From positions 48,905 through 112,904 of the forward strand of contig NZ_JACRSY010000011.1 in the NCBI RefSeq assembly GCF_014384995.1: DNA of 64,000 bases, written 5' to 3'. Position numbers and translations under genes: made by a program. A model generated the notes under the pieces. That model was not told where the DNA came from. It worked only from the letters and a program-made list of their open reading frames with translations, and did no database searches. Positions 26,801 to 34,997 of the stretch are shown here, piece after piece; the stretch's first letter is position 1; every line of letters starts with the position of its first letter. Source of the DNA: Zhenhengia yiwuensis. Its GTDB lineage: Bacteria > Bacillota > Clostridia > Lachnospirales > Cellulosilyticaceae.

Positions 26801-27964
26801 TACACGTCTAGATAACTCACTTCTCTCTAAGGTAGCACGTACATGATGAATGCCCTCTAAAGTTGCTTCTAATTCTTTTCGGCTTTCTGCATCTTTTAAA
26901 AGACTGATACAAAGGGTCTGCAGTTCAGGTATAACATGCTCTTTAACTACGCCTAACGCCTTTTCGCTATAGCTTGTTACTAAGATACGCTTCCCTTCTG
27001 CTAATAAGTGCCCAATCATATTGGCAATAGTATGAGTCTTCCCTGTACCAGGTGGCCCTTGTACAAGTACAGCTTCATTTCTTTCTAAATGCTTAGCTAC
27101 TAAAAGCTGTTCTTTATTAGCTGGTTTAGTAAATAAAATCTTCTGATCAATACCATTCACATCTAAAGCAAGCTTTTTCATAGTTTCTTTGGCATTTTGA
27201 TTCTTTCTTACAGCATCTCCTGCCCCTACAATATCGGCAATAAAAGGGGTAATCTGCTTTTTCTTCTGTAAGTCTTCTAAAATATAATCAATGGCTACCT
27301 GAAAACCTAGCTGTTTCTTTCTTAAAAAGAGTGTTGGATAGTTTGCCTCTAGTGTAATCCCCGAGTCCTCTTTAAACTGCTCACGCACTTTCATGCAGAA
27401 TGTCTGTATTTCACTAGGCTCCAGTGGGCTTACTGCTTGACTTTGGAAAAGCTTGATAAACTCAATAACTGCTTCTTCCTCTATACCTTCTACAAGACCT
27501 AATAACCCTTGATACAATTCTGGTGCTTTATCTGTGAGTACAAACGAAAAACTTTCAGACTCTGCATCAAAAACTAGAGTCACAGGTTGTAAAACTAATG
27601 GATGGTCAATAGCATCCATTCCTTCTACTTTTAATTGTCCATTGCCATAAACAAGCTCGAGTATTTCTGGCTCTTTTTTTAGCCTTGTATAAACGCTATA
27701 AATTCTGTTATAAATCCCCTCTACTTCGACAGCCACGTTCTCTTTTAAGAGCATGTCCTCTGTAGGCTTTTTAATAATGCAGATTGGCTCACCTATTACT
27801 TGGTTTTGCCACTTTGTTTCAATGCAAGGATGTTTGGGCCACGTTTTGAGTAGCTCTAGCCATTCCCTGTCTTCTTGGTTGGTAATAACCGGACTCTTCA
27901 TGCTATGATACGCTTTTAAAAAGGTATATAGATTCATGACGCGGTCTATTTTATTATTTGCCAT
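23831..27964 (-). CDS. Large SF1 helicase (AAA_11/AAA_12) with C-terminal Vsr/MTES_1575-like domain
   Basis: 1377 residues. An N-terminal domain of about 290 residues precedes VQGPPGTGKTHTIANMIGHL (Walker A at 303-310). A long helical insert with coiled-coil character separates this from VVIIDEASQADVTAL (DEAS, Walker B), VLIVGDDEQVSPLAVG and the helicase motifs ERDIIFISMVD and YNVAMSRGRDQVFI. The last 110 residues look like the Vsr-type nuclease domain often attached to these helicases (LLEGRGFKVRSHSPSG ... LERIGWEMVYVSASRFYQNP). The Asp expected in the strand reads LTGLVI and the usual ECDG reads VCESEK, so the nuclease centre looks degraded. Relatives are found in defence islands, but nothing defence-like flanks this one. 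Confidence 0.82.
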   Translation of the reverse strand: MANNKIDRVMNLYTFLKAYHSMKSPVITNQEDREWLELLKTWPKHPCIETKWQNQVIGEPICIIKKPTEDMLLKENVAVEVEGIYNRIYSVYTRLKKEPEILELVYGNGQLKVEGMDAIDHPLVLQPVTLVFDAESESFSFVLTDKAPELYQGLLGLVEGIEEEAVIEFIKLFQSQAVSPLEPSEIQTFCMKVREQFKEDSGITLEANYPTLFLRKKQLGFQVAIDYILEDLQKKKQITPFIADIVGAGDAVRKNQNAKETMKKLALDVNGIDQKILFTKPANKEQLLVAKHLERNEAVLVQGPPGTGKTHTIANMIGHLLAEGKRILVTSYSEKALGVVKEHVIPELQTLCISLLKDAESRKELEATLEGIHHVRATLERSELSRRVAMHEKNREACLRSLDKLNGELKNSKLVEYTPIKVAGKTYKPLEAAHYINEKRATCSWLPGPVRQGSLLPLSEEKIQELYHIKESLTKEDSLICSLDIDMANILTAEELKQYIEVEKVFKKKKEPKWLTYFKEDESLYEVEALKELIASIKLIKEQVHLEAPWCMATLEAGREDKAKEQWQTLAAQIKEVYQLSLTYADEMMAYEPKILPIDEKIKPLDLYSQINQKLQSSGKLSKMTLLLNPQMKTLIQASRINNKQPETMQEFEVLIHHMVLKEQRESLKARWERQMVPLGAPAIKDMEEPFELTCQKYGEAILKYLDWYKKKWLPIARQLAQYGVDIEGLMEQQDFTQSSYGQVHYLYHTVIEEVLQVLDYQVARCEKLKVAREKESFEKWLNNLTFIKESNILTALKVSLKTKDLEQYQKAYEDFLEARTKKKQVARKAELLDKLAFAAPGWASYLEAFKEEGEEIIVPTGVEEAWLWRQFVDILAKRHERNANVIKEEMQEVEKRLNYHTKQLVCDKAWLHKLVDFDANRSEIQAIEGWKQVILKMGAGKGRNRELLKQEARKLMPKCQKAVPVWIMPLDKVAEHFDPRENVFDVVIIDEASQADVTALIALYLGKQVLIVGDDEQVSPLAVGENTEEIERLIKTYLEDVPNHYLYSGRFSIYDLAQLSGYQPVRLREHFRCVPELIGYSNQLAYKGQIEPLRENSKVLKPSIVMNYLPEGKEEGQINKVEAEAIVNQILACCTNDLYTGKTFGVISLKGDKQAAYIDSLLQKEMTARAYEKRHILCGGPAHFQGDERDIIFISMVDAKGDKETLRLMTYGSDNLYKKRYNVAMSRGRDQVFIMHSFNPDTDLKEEDIRKELFAYCRSCGKEQTLEKKQFEEELVPFEQEMKTLLEGRGFKVRSHSPSGACLTGLVIEGEQREVRLVCESEKYQEGTALEEEINRLAVLERIGWEMVYVSASRFYQNPEVALNQLVDEIQEKMKR

Positions 27965-28076
27965 ATTGCCCTCTTTCTTTTGTTATATTTATTTAAATGA
28001 ATTTTTCTATGATTATCTAACTCTATAATTCTAGCATAATTTTTCTATATAGCCAAAGTTCTTTATATGTAAAGTA

Positions 28077-28114
28077 CCTTGTCCTATCCTCTATTAGTGC
28101 CGAATAGAACAAGG
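28077..28114 (-). terminator. Probable terminator of the Na/Pi cotransporter gene
   Basis: An 11-position stem with one mismatch (28077-28087 with 28104-28114). The T-rich tail on the minus strand is weak. Confidence 0.5.
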
Positions 28115-28123
28115 CATTTTATT

Positions 28124-29770
28124 TTATATTTCTTCTAATACAACTTGTGCAATATTTGAGGCATGGTCTGAAATACGTTCTATATTATTTAAAGTATCTA
28201 GAAAAGCGATCCCTGCCATAGGCTCACAAACCTTTTGCACTAATCTTTTAATATGATTCGTACGCATATTACTTTCTAGCTTATCTACATGATCTTCTAA
28301 AACCATGGCCTTTTTAGCTAACCTATCATCAGTAACCTCATAAGCTTTTAGAGCTGTCTCTAAACACTGAATCCCCATCTCATTAATACGTGTCAGTTCT
28401 TTTCTCGCTTCATCAGAGAATTTAGAGTCATCTTCTATCATAGTGGCAGCAAGCTCAGCAATATTATCTGCATGATCCCCTATTCTTTCAATATCACTTA
28501 CGATGTGAAATAAATTAGTGACTCTTAAAGATTCCTTTTCTGTTAAAGATATATTACTTAGTTTAACGAGATACTGATTAATGCCATTTTGCAATTCATT
28601 AATTTCTCTTTCTGTATCAAAAACCTCTTGCACTTTATCTCTATTTTTCTCAAATAACGCTTGCATAGCAACTTCCATATTATTTTTTGCAATTTCTCCC
28701 ATACGTACTACTTCTTTGACTGCATTTTCCACAGCAAAAGAAGGGGTTTCAAACAAACGTTCATCTAAGTGTTGTAATTCTCCGGGCTTCGCCTCATTCT
28801 TACCTTTCACAAGATGCTCTGCTAAATAAACTAAACTACCTGCAAATGGGAAGAGTAGTAAGGTATTAACTACATTAAAAATGGTATGAACAATACTAAT
28901 TTGTGTTACATCAATCATCTGACTACCTAAACCTGGTGCTATAAAAGTGAAGATTACAATAGCTAAAATTCCAAAAATAACAGATCCTAAAAAGTTAAAA
29001 ATAAAGTGAATCGCTGCTGCCCTTTTGGCATTAATATTAGCACCGATACTAGAAAGAATAGCTGTAATACAAGTACCTATGTTCTGGCCAAGAATAATAT
29101 AGATAGCTGAATTCCATGGTACAAGTCCTGCTAAAGCTAGTGCCTGTAGGATTCCTACTGAAGCTGAAGAGCTCTGGATAATAGCTGTTACACCTGCTCC
29201 TGCTAAGATACCTAGTATAGGGTTGCTTCCTAATACAACAAACATATTTTTGACTGCTTCTAATTCCCTAAGTGGCTTAGCCGCATCACTCATCATATCT
29301 AGACCTAGAAAAAGTGTACCAAAACCAAAGAGAATAATGCCCGTATGCTTAGCCCCTTGCTTTTTAGCAAACATAATTAAAGCTATACCTACAGCAATAC
29401 ATAAGGGTGCAAGTACAGAGGGCTTTAAGAAACTTGTCCATTCCCCTAATGACACAATCCATGCTGTAATAGTAGTTCCAATATTAGCTCCCATAATCAC
29501 CCCTACAGCCTGCTTAAGGGACATAAGACTGGCATTTACAAAACCTACTACCATAACAGTTGTCGCAGATGAACTTTGAATAAGTGCTGTAACCCCTGCT
29601 CCTACTAGTACACCTAATAACCGATTACTCGTTAGAATACTGAGGAGCTTCTTCATTTTAGGCCCTGCTGCTTTCTGTAAGCCTTCTCCCATATATTCCA
29701 TTCCAAATAAGAAGAGCCCTAATCCACCGATAAAGCTTAAGCCTATGTCTAACCAGTTGATTTGATTCAT
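28124..29770 (-). CDS. Na+/phosphate cotransporter with PhoU-like C-terminal domain
   Basis: 548 residues. The two inverted NptA/PNaS repeats each carry the signature QSSSA: ALIQSSSATTVMVVGFVNAS and AIIQSSSASVGILQALAL. About nine membrane spans are followed, from about residue 330, by two PhoU-like helical bundles (FHIVSDIERIGDHADNIAEL and FLDTLNNIERISDHASNIAQ). It would import phosphate with sodium, and the PhoU part senses or gates transport. ATG 29770 has AAGGAG upstream. Single-gene unit. Confidence 0.93.
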   Translation of the reverse strand: MNQINWLDIGLSFIGGLGLFLFGMEYMGEGLQKAAGPKMKKLLSILTSNRLLGVLVGAGVTALIQSSSATTVMVVGFVNASLMSLKQAVGVIMGANIGTTITAWIVSLGEWTSFLKPSVLAPLCIAVGIALIMFAKKQGAKHTGIILFGFGTLFLGLDMMSDAAKPLRELEAVKNMFVVLGSNPILGILAGAGVTAIIQSSSASVGILQALALAGLVPWNSAIYIILGQNIGTCITAILSSIGANINAKRAAAIHFIFNFLGSVIFGILAIVIFTFIAPGLGSQMIDVTQISIVHTIFNVVNTLLLFPFAGSLVYLAEHLVKGKNEAKPGELQHLDERLFETPSFAVENAVKEVVRMGEIAKNNMEVAMQALFEKNRDKVQEVFDTEREINELQNGINQYLVKLSNISLTEKESLRVTNLFHIVSDIERIGDHADNIAELAATMIEDDSKFSDEARKELTRINEMGIQCLETALKAYEVTDDRLAKKAMVLEDHVDKLESNMRTNHIKRLVQKVCEPMAGIAFLDTLNNIERISDHASNIAQVVLEEI

Positions 29771-29848
29771 ATATTTTGCTCCTTACTTTTATCTTATGTT
29801 CTTAGTTGATTAGTTCTTAATATGTGCATTTTCAAACCATTTTATGAC

Positions 29849-29887
29849 AAAAGCACCAAGGTCATCGGGTATAACCTCAGTGCTTTT
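29849..29887 (-). terminator. Terminator of the small zinc-ribbon-like gene
   Basis: AAAAGCAC (29849-29856) and GTGCTTTT (29880-29887), with an inner AGGT/ACCT pair. On the minus strand it ends GCTTTT, 41 bases after the stop. Confidence 0.7.
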
Positions 29888-29927
29888 TATATGTACATTA
29901 TAAACTTTAGTACTCTATAAACTTTTT

Positions 29928-30170
29928 TTATAAAACCTTCCTAATCTGCTCGAGCCTATAAGCTTTAATGCTTCTATTTTTACTACTTGTAATAAGTACC
30001 TCTACCTCATCCTTTTTAATCCTATAAACTTTACCTTTTAATTTAGTTCCTGTCACATTAACAGGTGTACCTAACTTTAGCTCTTTTACACATCCCTCTT
30101 CTTGACAGTTACAAGGATTACCTTCATTAAAAATCTTTTTACATGTACTGCAAAAATACGCTTTACTCAT
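29928..30170 (-). CDS. Small Cys-rich protein, putative zinc ribbon (80 aa)
   Basis: ATG 30170 is the start because GGGGGAAATAAA lies just upstream; the frame stays open 37 codons further but that part is Lys-rich and has no ribosome site. The N-terminal half has five cysteines (YFCSTCKKIF, NPCNCQEEGC), which suggests a zinc site. The C-terminal half (LKGKVYRIKKDEVEVLI, SIKAYRLEQIRKVL) looks like a small beta-barrel. No family is recognised. Own terminator; no obvious operon partner. Confidence 0.7.
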   Translation of the reverse strand: MSKAYFCSTCKKIFNEGNPCNCQEEGCVKELKLGTPVNVTGTKLKGKVYRIKKDEVEVLITSSKNRSIKAYRLEQIRKVL

Positions 30171-30302
30171 TTTATTTCCCCCTAGACTCAATTTAACTTT
30201 TATAAAAAGCTTGTATAAAAAACCTGTTACCTTATTATAATAAGCGTTCCCTAAATTTATGACTGCTTTTCTAGCTTTCATCTTTTCTTCTATAAAAGTA
30301 AA

Positions 30303-30346
30303 GTCCCTCTTATGCAGATAATAGAATACTCTGCACTTAGAGGGAC
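30303..30346 (-). terminator. Terminator of the QueG-like gene
   Basis: GTCCCTCT (30303-30310) pairs with AGAGGGAC (30339-30346), inner GCAG/CTGC, followed on the minus strand by TTTACTTTT. Confidence 0.75.
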
Positions 30347-30351
30347 CTCAT

Positions 30352-31341
30352 TTATTTCTTTAGTTTATTTAGCCTATCAATATACTCATTAATATAAGGA
30401 GAATCTCCCCTGAAAGCCTCAATATCATGACCTTCCCGACTCATATGAATAAGAGCATTTCTTCTAATCACATTTTTGCCTCGCCACCCGCAAGAAGTAG
30501 GAGCTATTTTTTCTTTAAAATACTTATTATCCATCCCTGCATAAATAGCTACTTCATCATTCATATGCTCCAGCATTTTAAACTCTTCTAAACTAATCTT
30601 TTCTGTCTTTTCATTATAAGGACACTGAAGCTGACAAAAGTCGCACCCAAATACATTCCCCTTTAATAACTGAATTTCTTTATCACTTAAGTCTTTCTTC
30701 TGAGTCATATAGGAAAGACAAATATTTGGATTAATGCGTTTTTTATTAATCGATTTAGTTGGGCATTCATGAATGCAGTGGTCACAATCTCCACACTCTT
30801 TATATGTTGCTAGTTCCTCAAAGCATCTTTGATCCTGACACTCTATCTCTAAATCTGTTATAATCTCACCTAAAAACACATAAGAACCATACTTCTTAGT
30901 AATAACCATATTATTTCTGCCAATAAAGCCTATTCCTGCTAAGTAAGCAATATACCTTTCTGGCAAAGAATTGCTATCCACTAAGCTAATTGCTTCTCCG
31001 CCTAACGTCTCAATATACTCACATACCTGATCTAAATATTTTTTAACTACTCTATGATAATCAAGCCTTTTGGTATAAATAGAAAAGCCATTTGACTGTA
31101 TCTTCTCATCCTCTTCATCATAATAAGGAAAAGCTATAGAGATAATAGTCTTGCCTTTTTCCATATAAAAGTTAGGATTTATACGCTTTTCTATATTCTG
31201 CTCTTCAAATTCATTTTGTAAGTTCTGCTTCTGTCTATTTGTATAAAATACTTCTAATTCATGAAACGTCCTGCAAGGTATAAATCCTACAGTATCTAGA
31301 CCTATAGAACTACAGAAGTCTTGTATTTTTTGTTTTAACAT
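30352..31341 (-). CDS. QueG-like 4Fe-4S epoxyqueuosine reductase family protein
   Basis: 329 residues. An N-terminal cobalamin-binding half (IGLDTVGFIPCRTF ... GFIGRNNMVITKKYGSYVFLG) is followed by two 4Fe-4S clusters: CGDCDHCIHECP with a later CLSYMTQKK segment, and GCDFCQLQCPYN. This is the QueG layout but without the C-terminal HEAT repeats of some members. QueG reduces epoxyqueuosine in tRNA. No queuosine genes or preQ1 riboswitch are nearby, so it may be a paralogue with a different job. ATG 31341 has GGTGAT upstream. Confidence 0.85.
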   Translation of the reverse strand: MLKQKIQDFCSSIGLDTVGFIPCRTFHELEVFYTNRQKQNLQNEFEEQNIEKRINPNFYMEKGKTIISIAFPYYDEEDEKIQSNGFSIYTKRLDYHRVVKKYLDQVCEYIETLGGEAISLVDSNSLPERYIAYLAGIGFIGRNNMVITKKYGSYVFLGEIITDLEIECQDQRCFEELATYKECGDCDHCIHECPTKSINKKRINPNICLSYMTQKKDLSDKEIQLLKGNVFGCDFCQLQCPYNEKTEKISLEEFKMLEHMNDEVAIYAGMDNKYFKEKIAPTSCGWRGKNVIRRNALIHMSREGHDIEAFRGDSPYINEYIDRLNKLKK

Positions 31342-31433
31342 TTATAATCACCGTATTACTTCTTATTTTTTAGCTTACATGGTTCTTATTATAGCCTAGA
31401 TTAAATCCTTTTTAAACTAAGTCCCTTTTATAG

Positions 31434-32138
31434 CTAAATTGTTTGCTTTAAAATATGGTGCATTTCTTTTAGTAAAGTCTCATACTGGGTGTACTGTATA
31501 CATATTTTCCCTTTATGGATACAAATAAGTCCCTGCTCCTTAAGCTTCTTTACACTTCTATTAAGTGTCTTAGTCGTCATACACATTTCTTCTGAAAGAA
31601 CTTCTCTCGTTTTATGAATGGTAATCTGCTGCCCTTTCTGTATATTTTTTGTTTTGGCATATTGAACAATATACTCCATTAAAAAGAAGATAGCTGGATA
31701 AAAAAGCTTAGCACCTCTATTATAAGAGGATCTATATAATTTATAAGCAACTTTTTGTGAGACTAATCTTAAGAACTGATTATCCACTGTAATCCAGTAT
31801 TCAAAATCTTCCCTAGGAATCTGCAGTACAATACAGTCTGTCAATGTTTCAATGGTTACAGAGGTTGTGGGCATACCTGCTAAAATGGTAACCTCCCCTA
31901 TAAAATCAATAGGTTCATTTTTCTCTATCATAAAGATGTTCCCATTTTCAAATTCATTAATGACCCTATGCTCACCTGTGCACACAATAGCAAAATAATT
32001 AAGCTCATCATTTTTCTGATGAACTAAAGTACCTGCTGGAATGGTCTTAATGACATATTTATCTTTAATAGATACCGGCATGTTTTCAATATAGGGATAG
32101 AGCTCTGGCACTTTAATCAATAATTCCTCTAATGACAT
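31434..32138 (-). CDS. Crp/Fnr-family transcriptional regulator
   Basis: 234 residues. A cyclic-nucleotide-binding-like sensor domain (IKTIPAGTLVHQKNDELNY, IDFIGEVTILAG) precedes a helical hinge and a Crp-type helix-turn-helix (TREVLSEEMCMTTKTLNRSV KKLKEQG region). No cysteine cluster like that of Fnr is present at the N-terminus. GGGGGAT precedes ATG 32138. It is divergent from the DUF3100/amidohydrolase operon with a shared 195-bp promoter region, so it is the likely regulator of that operon. Confidence 0.88.
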   Translation of the reverse strand: MSLEELLIKVPELYPYIENMPVSIKDKYVIKTIPAGTLVHQKNDELNYFAIVCTGEHRVINEFENGNIFMIEKNEPIDFIGEVTILAGMPTTSVTIETLTDCIVLQIPREDFEYWITVDNQFLRLVSQKVAYKLYRSSYNRGAKLFYPAIFFLMEYIVQYAKTKNIQKGQQITIHKTREVLSEEMCMTTKTLNRSVKKLKEQGLICIHKGKICIQYTQYETLLKEMHHILKQTI

Positions 32139-32333
32139 AAAAATCCCCCACTGTCTTATTTTATCATTTAATCTAGTTTATCTTATTATAATAAACTCGA
32201 ACTATTTTTTAAAGTTTTTTAATAAATGTTCCCCTTTGTCCTTTTTTTATTTTTATTTTTCAAGTATGATAAAACAATCTTAAACACTATTATATATTTA
32301 AATATTAAGTAAAAAAACACGCAGGAGGTTACA

Positions 32334-33188
32334 ATGGAGAATTATACTTATTGTTCGACAAAAGAAAGATTTAAAGCAGAATATAAAATTTATATTGCTG
32401 CTTTTATAATGATTATTATCGCTGACTCTATCGGCCAGATTAAGCTCCCTATAGGACCTGGACAACTTCTTTTATTCCCTATTTTTTATGCACTTTTACT
32501 CGGTATTATACAAGGCCCTCATGTTCTTAAAATCTTTAATGAAAAAGAAGTAAAAGCAGCTTCTAAGCTAGTTATTATAGCCATCTGTCCATTTGTGGCT
32601 AAACTTGGGATTTCAGCAGGCTCCAATTTGTCTGAAGTCATTTCAGCAGGTCCTGCCCTTCTCTTACAAGAGATTGGTAACTTAGGTACTATTTTCTTAG
32701 CTCTTCCATTTGCTATATTGCTTGGCCTGAAACGTGAAGCTGTTGGTGCTACACATTCTATTAACAGGGAAACAAATCTAGCTCTTATCAGTAATCTGTA
32801 CGGACCTGATTCTGATGAAATGCGAGGTAGCCTTTCCATTTATATTGTAGGTGGTATGATTGGAACCATTTACTTTGGATTTTTAGCTACAATCTGTGCT
32901 GCAACTGAGCTATTTCATCCTTATGCACTTGGTATGGCATCAGGGGTAGGTGCGGGAATTATGATGGCATCTGCTACATCTAGCCTTGTAGAAATCTATC
33001 CTGCTCAAGCTGATCAGATTTTAGCCCTCGCTGGAATGAGTGAAACAATCTCTGGTATTACAGGTATTTATGTTGGCTTATTTATAGCTATCCCATTATG
33101 TAATAAACTTTATAATTTCTTAGAGCCTAAAATCGGCAATTTATGGGGTAAATCTCAAAAAACTCAACTTAAATCGGAGGACATGTAA
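32334..33188 (+). CDS. DUF3100 membrane protein (putative transporter)
   Basis: 284 residues with about eight membrane spans. It resembles DUF3100 proteins: IIIADSIGQIKLPIGPGQLL, PFVAKLGISAGSNLSEVISA, LGLKREAVGATHSINRE and LGMASGVGAGIMMASATSSL. AGGAGG is 5 bases before ATG 32334. It ends one base before the next gene, so they are translationally coupled. The family has no proven function. The neighbours, a small membrane protein, an amidohydrolase and a TSUP permease, suggest uptake of an amidohydrolase substrate such as a modified purine or related heterocycle; that is inference. Confidence 0.75.
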   Translation: MENYTYCSTKERFKAEYKIYIAAFIMIIIADSIGQIKLPIGPGQLLLFPIFYALLLGIIQGPHVLKIFNEKEVKAASKLVIIAICPFVAKLGISAGSNLSEVISAGPALLLQEIGNLGTIFLALPFAILLGLKREAVGATHSINRETNLALISNLYGPDSDEMRGSLSIYIVGGMIGTIYFGFLATICAATELFHPYALGMASGVGAGIMMASATSSLVEIYPAQADQILALAGMSETISGITGIYVGLFIAIPLCNKLYNFLEPKIGNLWGKSQKTQLKSEDM

Positions 33189-33635
33189 ATGAGATATAAA
33201 GAACACATAGTACTATTACTTATTGTTGGACTAGGTATTATCACAGCTAACTTTGTAGGATTTAAAGTAGCCTTTTTAGAATCACTACCTGGTACACTTA
33301 TTTTACTTGGTATTGCTTTTATTGCTTTTATCCTAAGTAAACTTTTACCATTCAAACTGCCTATTGTAGCTTATTGCTCTATTTTAGGCTTACTTCTAGC
33401 TTGTCCTATTTCACCTGTGGCAAGCTATGTTATTGAAGCTACATCTAAAATCAACTTTACAGCTCCCCTTACTATTGTCGGTGCCTTTGCCGGTATCTCT
33501 ATTGGTAGCGAAGTAAAAACTTTTGCTAAACAAGGCTGGAAGATGGTCATTCTTGGTCTTTTAGTTATGACAGGTACTTTTGTAGGTTCTGCTTTTATCT
33601 CTCAGATCGTACTTAAGCTGACTCATGCTATTTAG
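33189..33635 (+). CDS. Small four-to-five-span membrane protein, DUF3100 partner
   Basis: 148 residues, almost wholly hydrophobic, with about four to five spans (IVLLLIVGLGIITANFVGF, TLILLGIAFIAFILSKLLPF, APLTIVGAFAGISIGSEV). It starts immediately after the DUF3100 stop, with GGAGGACATGTAA as ribosome site inside the upstream gene end. Coupling suggests that the two form one transporter, perhaps as two halves of a larger ancestor. No named family is recognised with confidence. Confidence 0.7.
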   Translation: MRYKEHIVLLLIVGLGIITANFVGFKVAFLESLPGTLILLGIAFIAFILSKLLPFKLPIVAYCSILGLLLACPISPVASYVIEATSKINFTAPLTIVGAFAGISIGSEVKTFAKQGWKMVILGLLVMTGTFVGSAFISQIVLKLTHAI

Positions 33636-33649
33636 AAAGGAATTCTCTC

Positions 33650-34984
33650 ATGTCTATACAAAAACAAACTTGTGACCTTATCATCCAAAACTGCTCTATT
33701 TTAACAAAAGATTATACTATCCTAGAAAATCAAAGTATTGCAATCTGCGAAGGAAAAATAGTAGCTATAGAGGATGCTTTTACTCTAGCTAATACTTATA
33801 CCGCTTCCTCTATAAGAGATGGGGCTCATAAGCTCTATATGCCTGGCCTTGTTGATGCTCATATGCACACTAATCAACAACTTTTACGCGGTCGCATTAT
33901 AGATGAGTTACCTATGATTTGGACACGCATTATGCTGCCTTATGAAAGTAGCCTTACATCTGATACTGTAGAGCTTAGTGCCCAGCTTGCCGCACTTGAA
34001 ATGATTAAATCTGGCACAACAGCCTTTGCTGATGCCGGTGGTAGCTTTATGGATACAGCTGCTACAGTTTATCTTCAGTCTGGTCTACGCGGCGTACTGA
34101 CTTACTCTACAATAGACCAAGGTAATGTGCCTGATACTATGAAGACTTCTACCAAAGAAGCTACTAGACGTACTAAAGTACTTTATGATGCTTACCATTT
34201 AAAAAATGATGGCTTACTTCAAGTATTCTTCTCACTTCGCTCTATTCTTTCTTGCTCACCTGAGCTTATCCAAGAAACTTTTGGTATAGCCAGTGAACTT
34301 GATACAGGTGTGCATGCTCATATGAACGAGTATGGTAATGAAGTAAATTACTGCCTTGAGCACTTTAAAATGCGTCCTTTAGAGTATCTAGAGTCACTTG
34401 GTGTACTTGGTCCTCACTTCCTTAGTGCTCATAGCCTTATGCTTTCTGAAGCAGAGAAAAGCATACTTGCTCAGTACAATATTAAAGTTGCTCACTGTCC
34501 ATTTAGCAACTGTGGTAAAGCTGTCCCTCCTACACCTAGCCTATTAGAAAAGGGAATTACCGTTGCCTTAGGTACAGATGGCACAGCTCATGGTGGTATG
34601 AGTCTTTGGAATGAAATGAAGATTTTCCGCTCTGTTATGAATGTGACTCATGGCATTCAGACAAGTAATCCTGTCATTATGCCAGCAAAGACTTTATTAC
34701 ATATGGCTACACAAGGAGGCTCTGAAGCTATTAAACAAAGTCATCATACAGGCCAGCTTACAGTTGGTTATAAAGCTGATTTAATCGGTATTAACATTGA
34801 TCAGCCACACCTTTATCCTACACATAATCTAGTCAATACACTTGTTGAAAGTGTTAACGCTAATGATGTAGTGGATATGATTGTAAATGGTAAACTTATC
34901 ATGAAAGACCGTCACGTTCTTACATTAGATGAAGAACGCATCTTATATCATGCCAAAAAATATTTCTCTGCACTAAACTCATAA
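33650..34984 (+). CDS. Amidohydrolase of the TRZ/ATZ (SsnA-like) family
   Basis: 444 residues. Metal-binding motifs of the superfamily are present: PGLVDAHMHTNQQLLRG, GVHAHMNEYGNE, LSAHSLMLSE and ALGTDGTAHGG. The HCPFSNCGKAVPP segment is typical of TRZ/ATZ hydrolases, which include chlorohydrolases, guanine deaminase-like enzymes and 5'-methylthioadenosine/S-adenosylhomocysteine deaminases. The substrate is not decided by sequence. GGAATTC lies 6 bases before ATG 33650. Third gene of the four-gene operon, in which it would process the imported compound in the cytoplasm. Confidence 0.9.
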   Translation: MSIQKQTCDLIIQNCSILTKDYTILENQSIAICEGKIVAIEDAFTLANTYTASSIRDGAHKLYMPGLVDAHMHTNQQLLRGRIIDELPMIWTRIMLPYESSLTSDTVELSAQLAALEMIKSGTTAFADAGGSFMDTAATVYLQSGLRGVLTYSTIDQGNVPDTMKTSTKEATRRTKVLYDAYHLKNDGLLQVFFSLRSILSCSPELIQETFGIASELDTGVHAHMNEYGNEVNYCLEHFKMRPLEYLESLGVLGPHFLSAHSLMLSEAEKSILAQYNIKVAHCPFSNCGKAVPPTPSLLEKGITVALGTDGTAHGGMSLWNEMKIFRSVMNVTHGIQTSNPVIMPAKTLLHMATQGGSEAIKQSHHTGQLTVGYKADLIGINIDQPHLYPTHNLVNTLVESVNANDVVDMIVNGKLIMKDRHVLTLDEERILYHAKKYFSALNS

Positions 34985-34997
34985 TAGGAGGTTATTT

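Noticed and set aside
23831..27964. Complete defence island
   Set aside because: Flanking genes are a membrane protein, a GH18 enzyme and a phosphate carrier; there is no second defence component.
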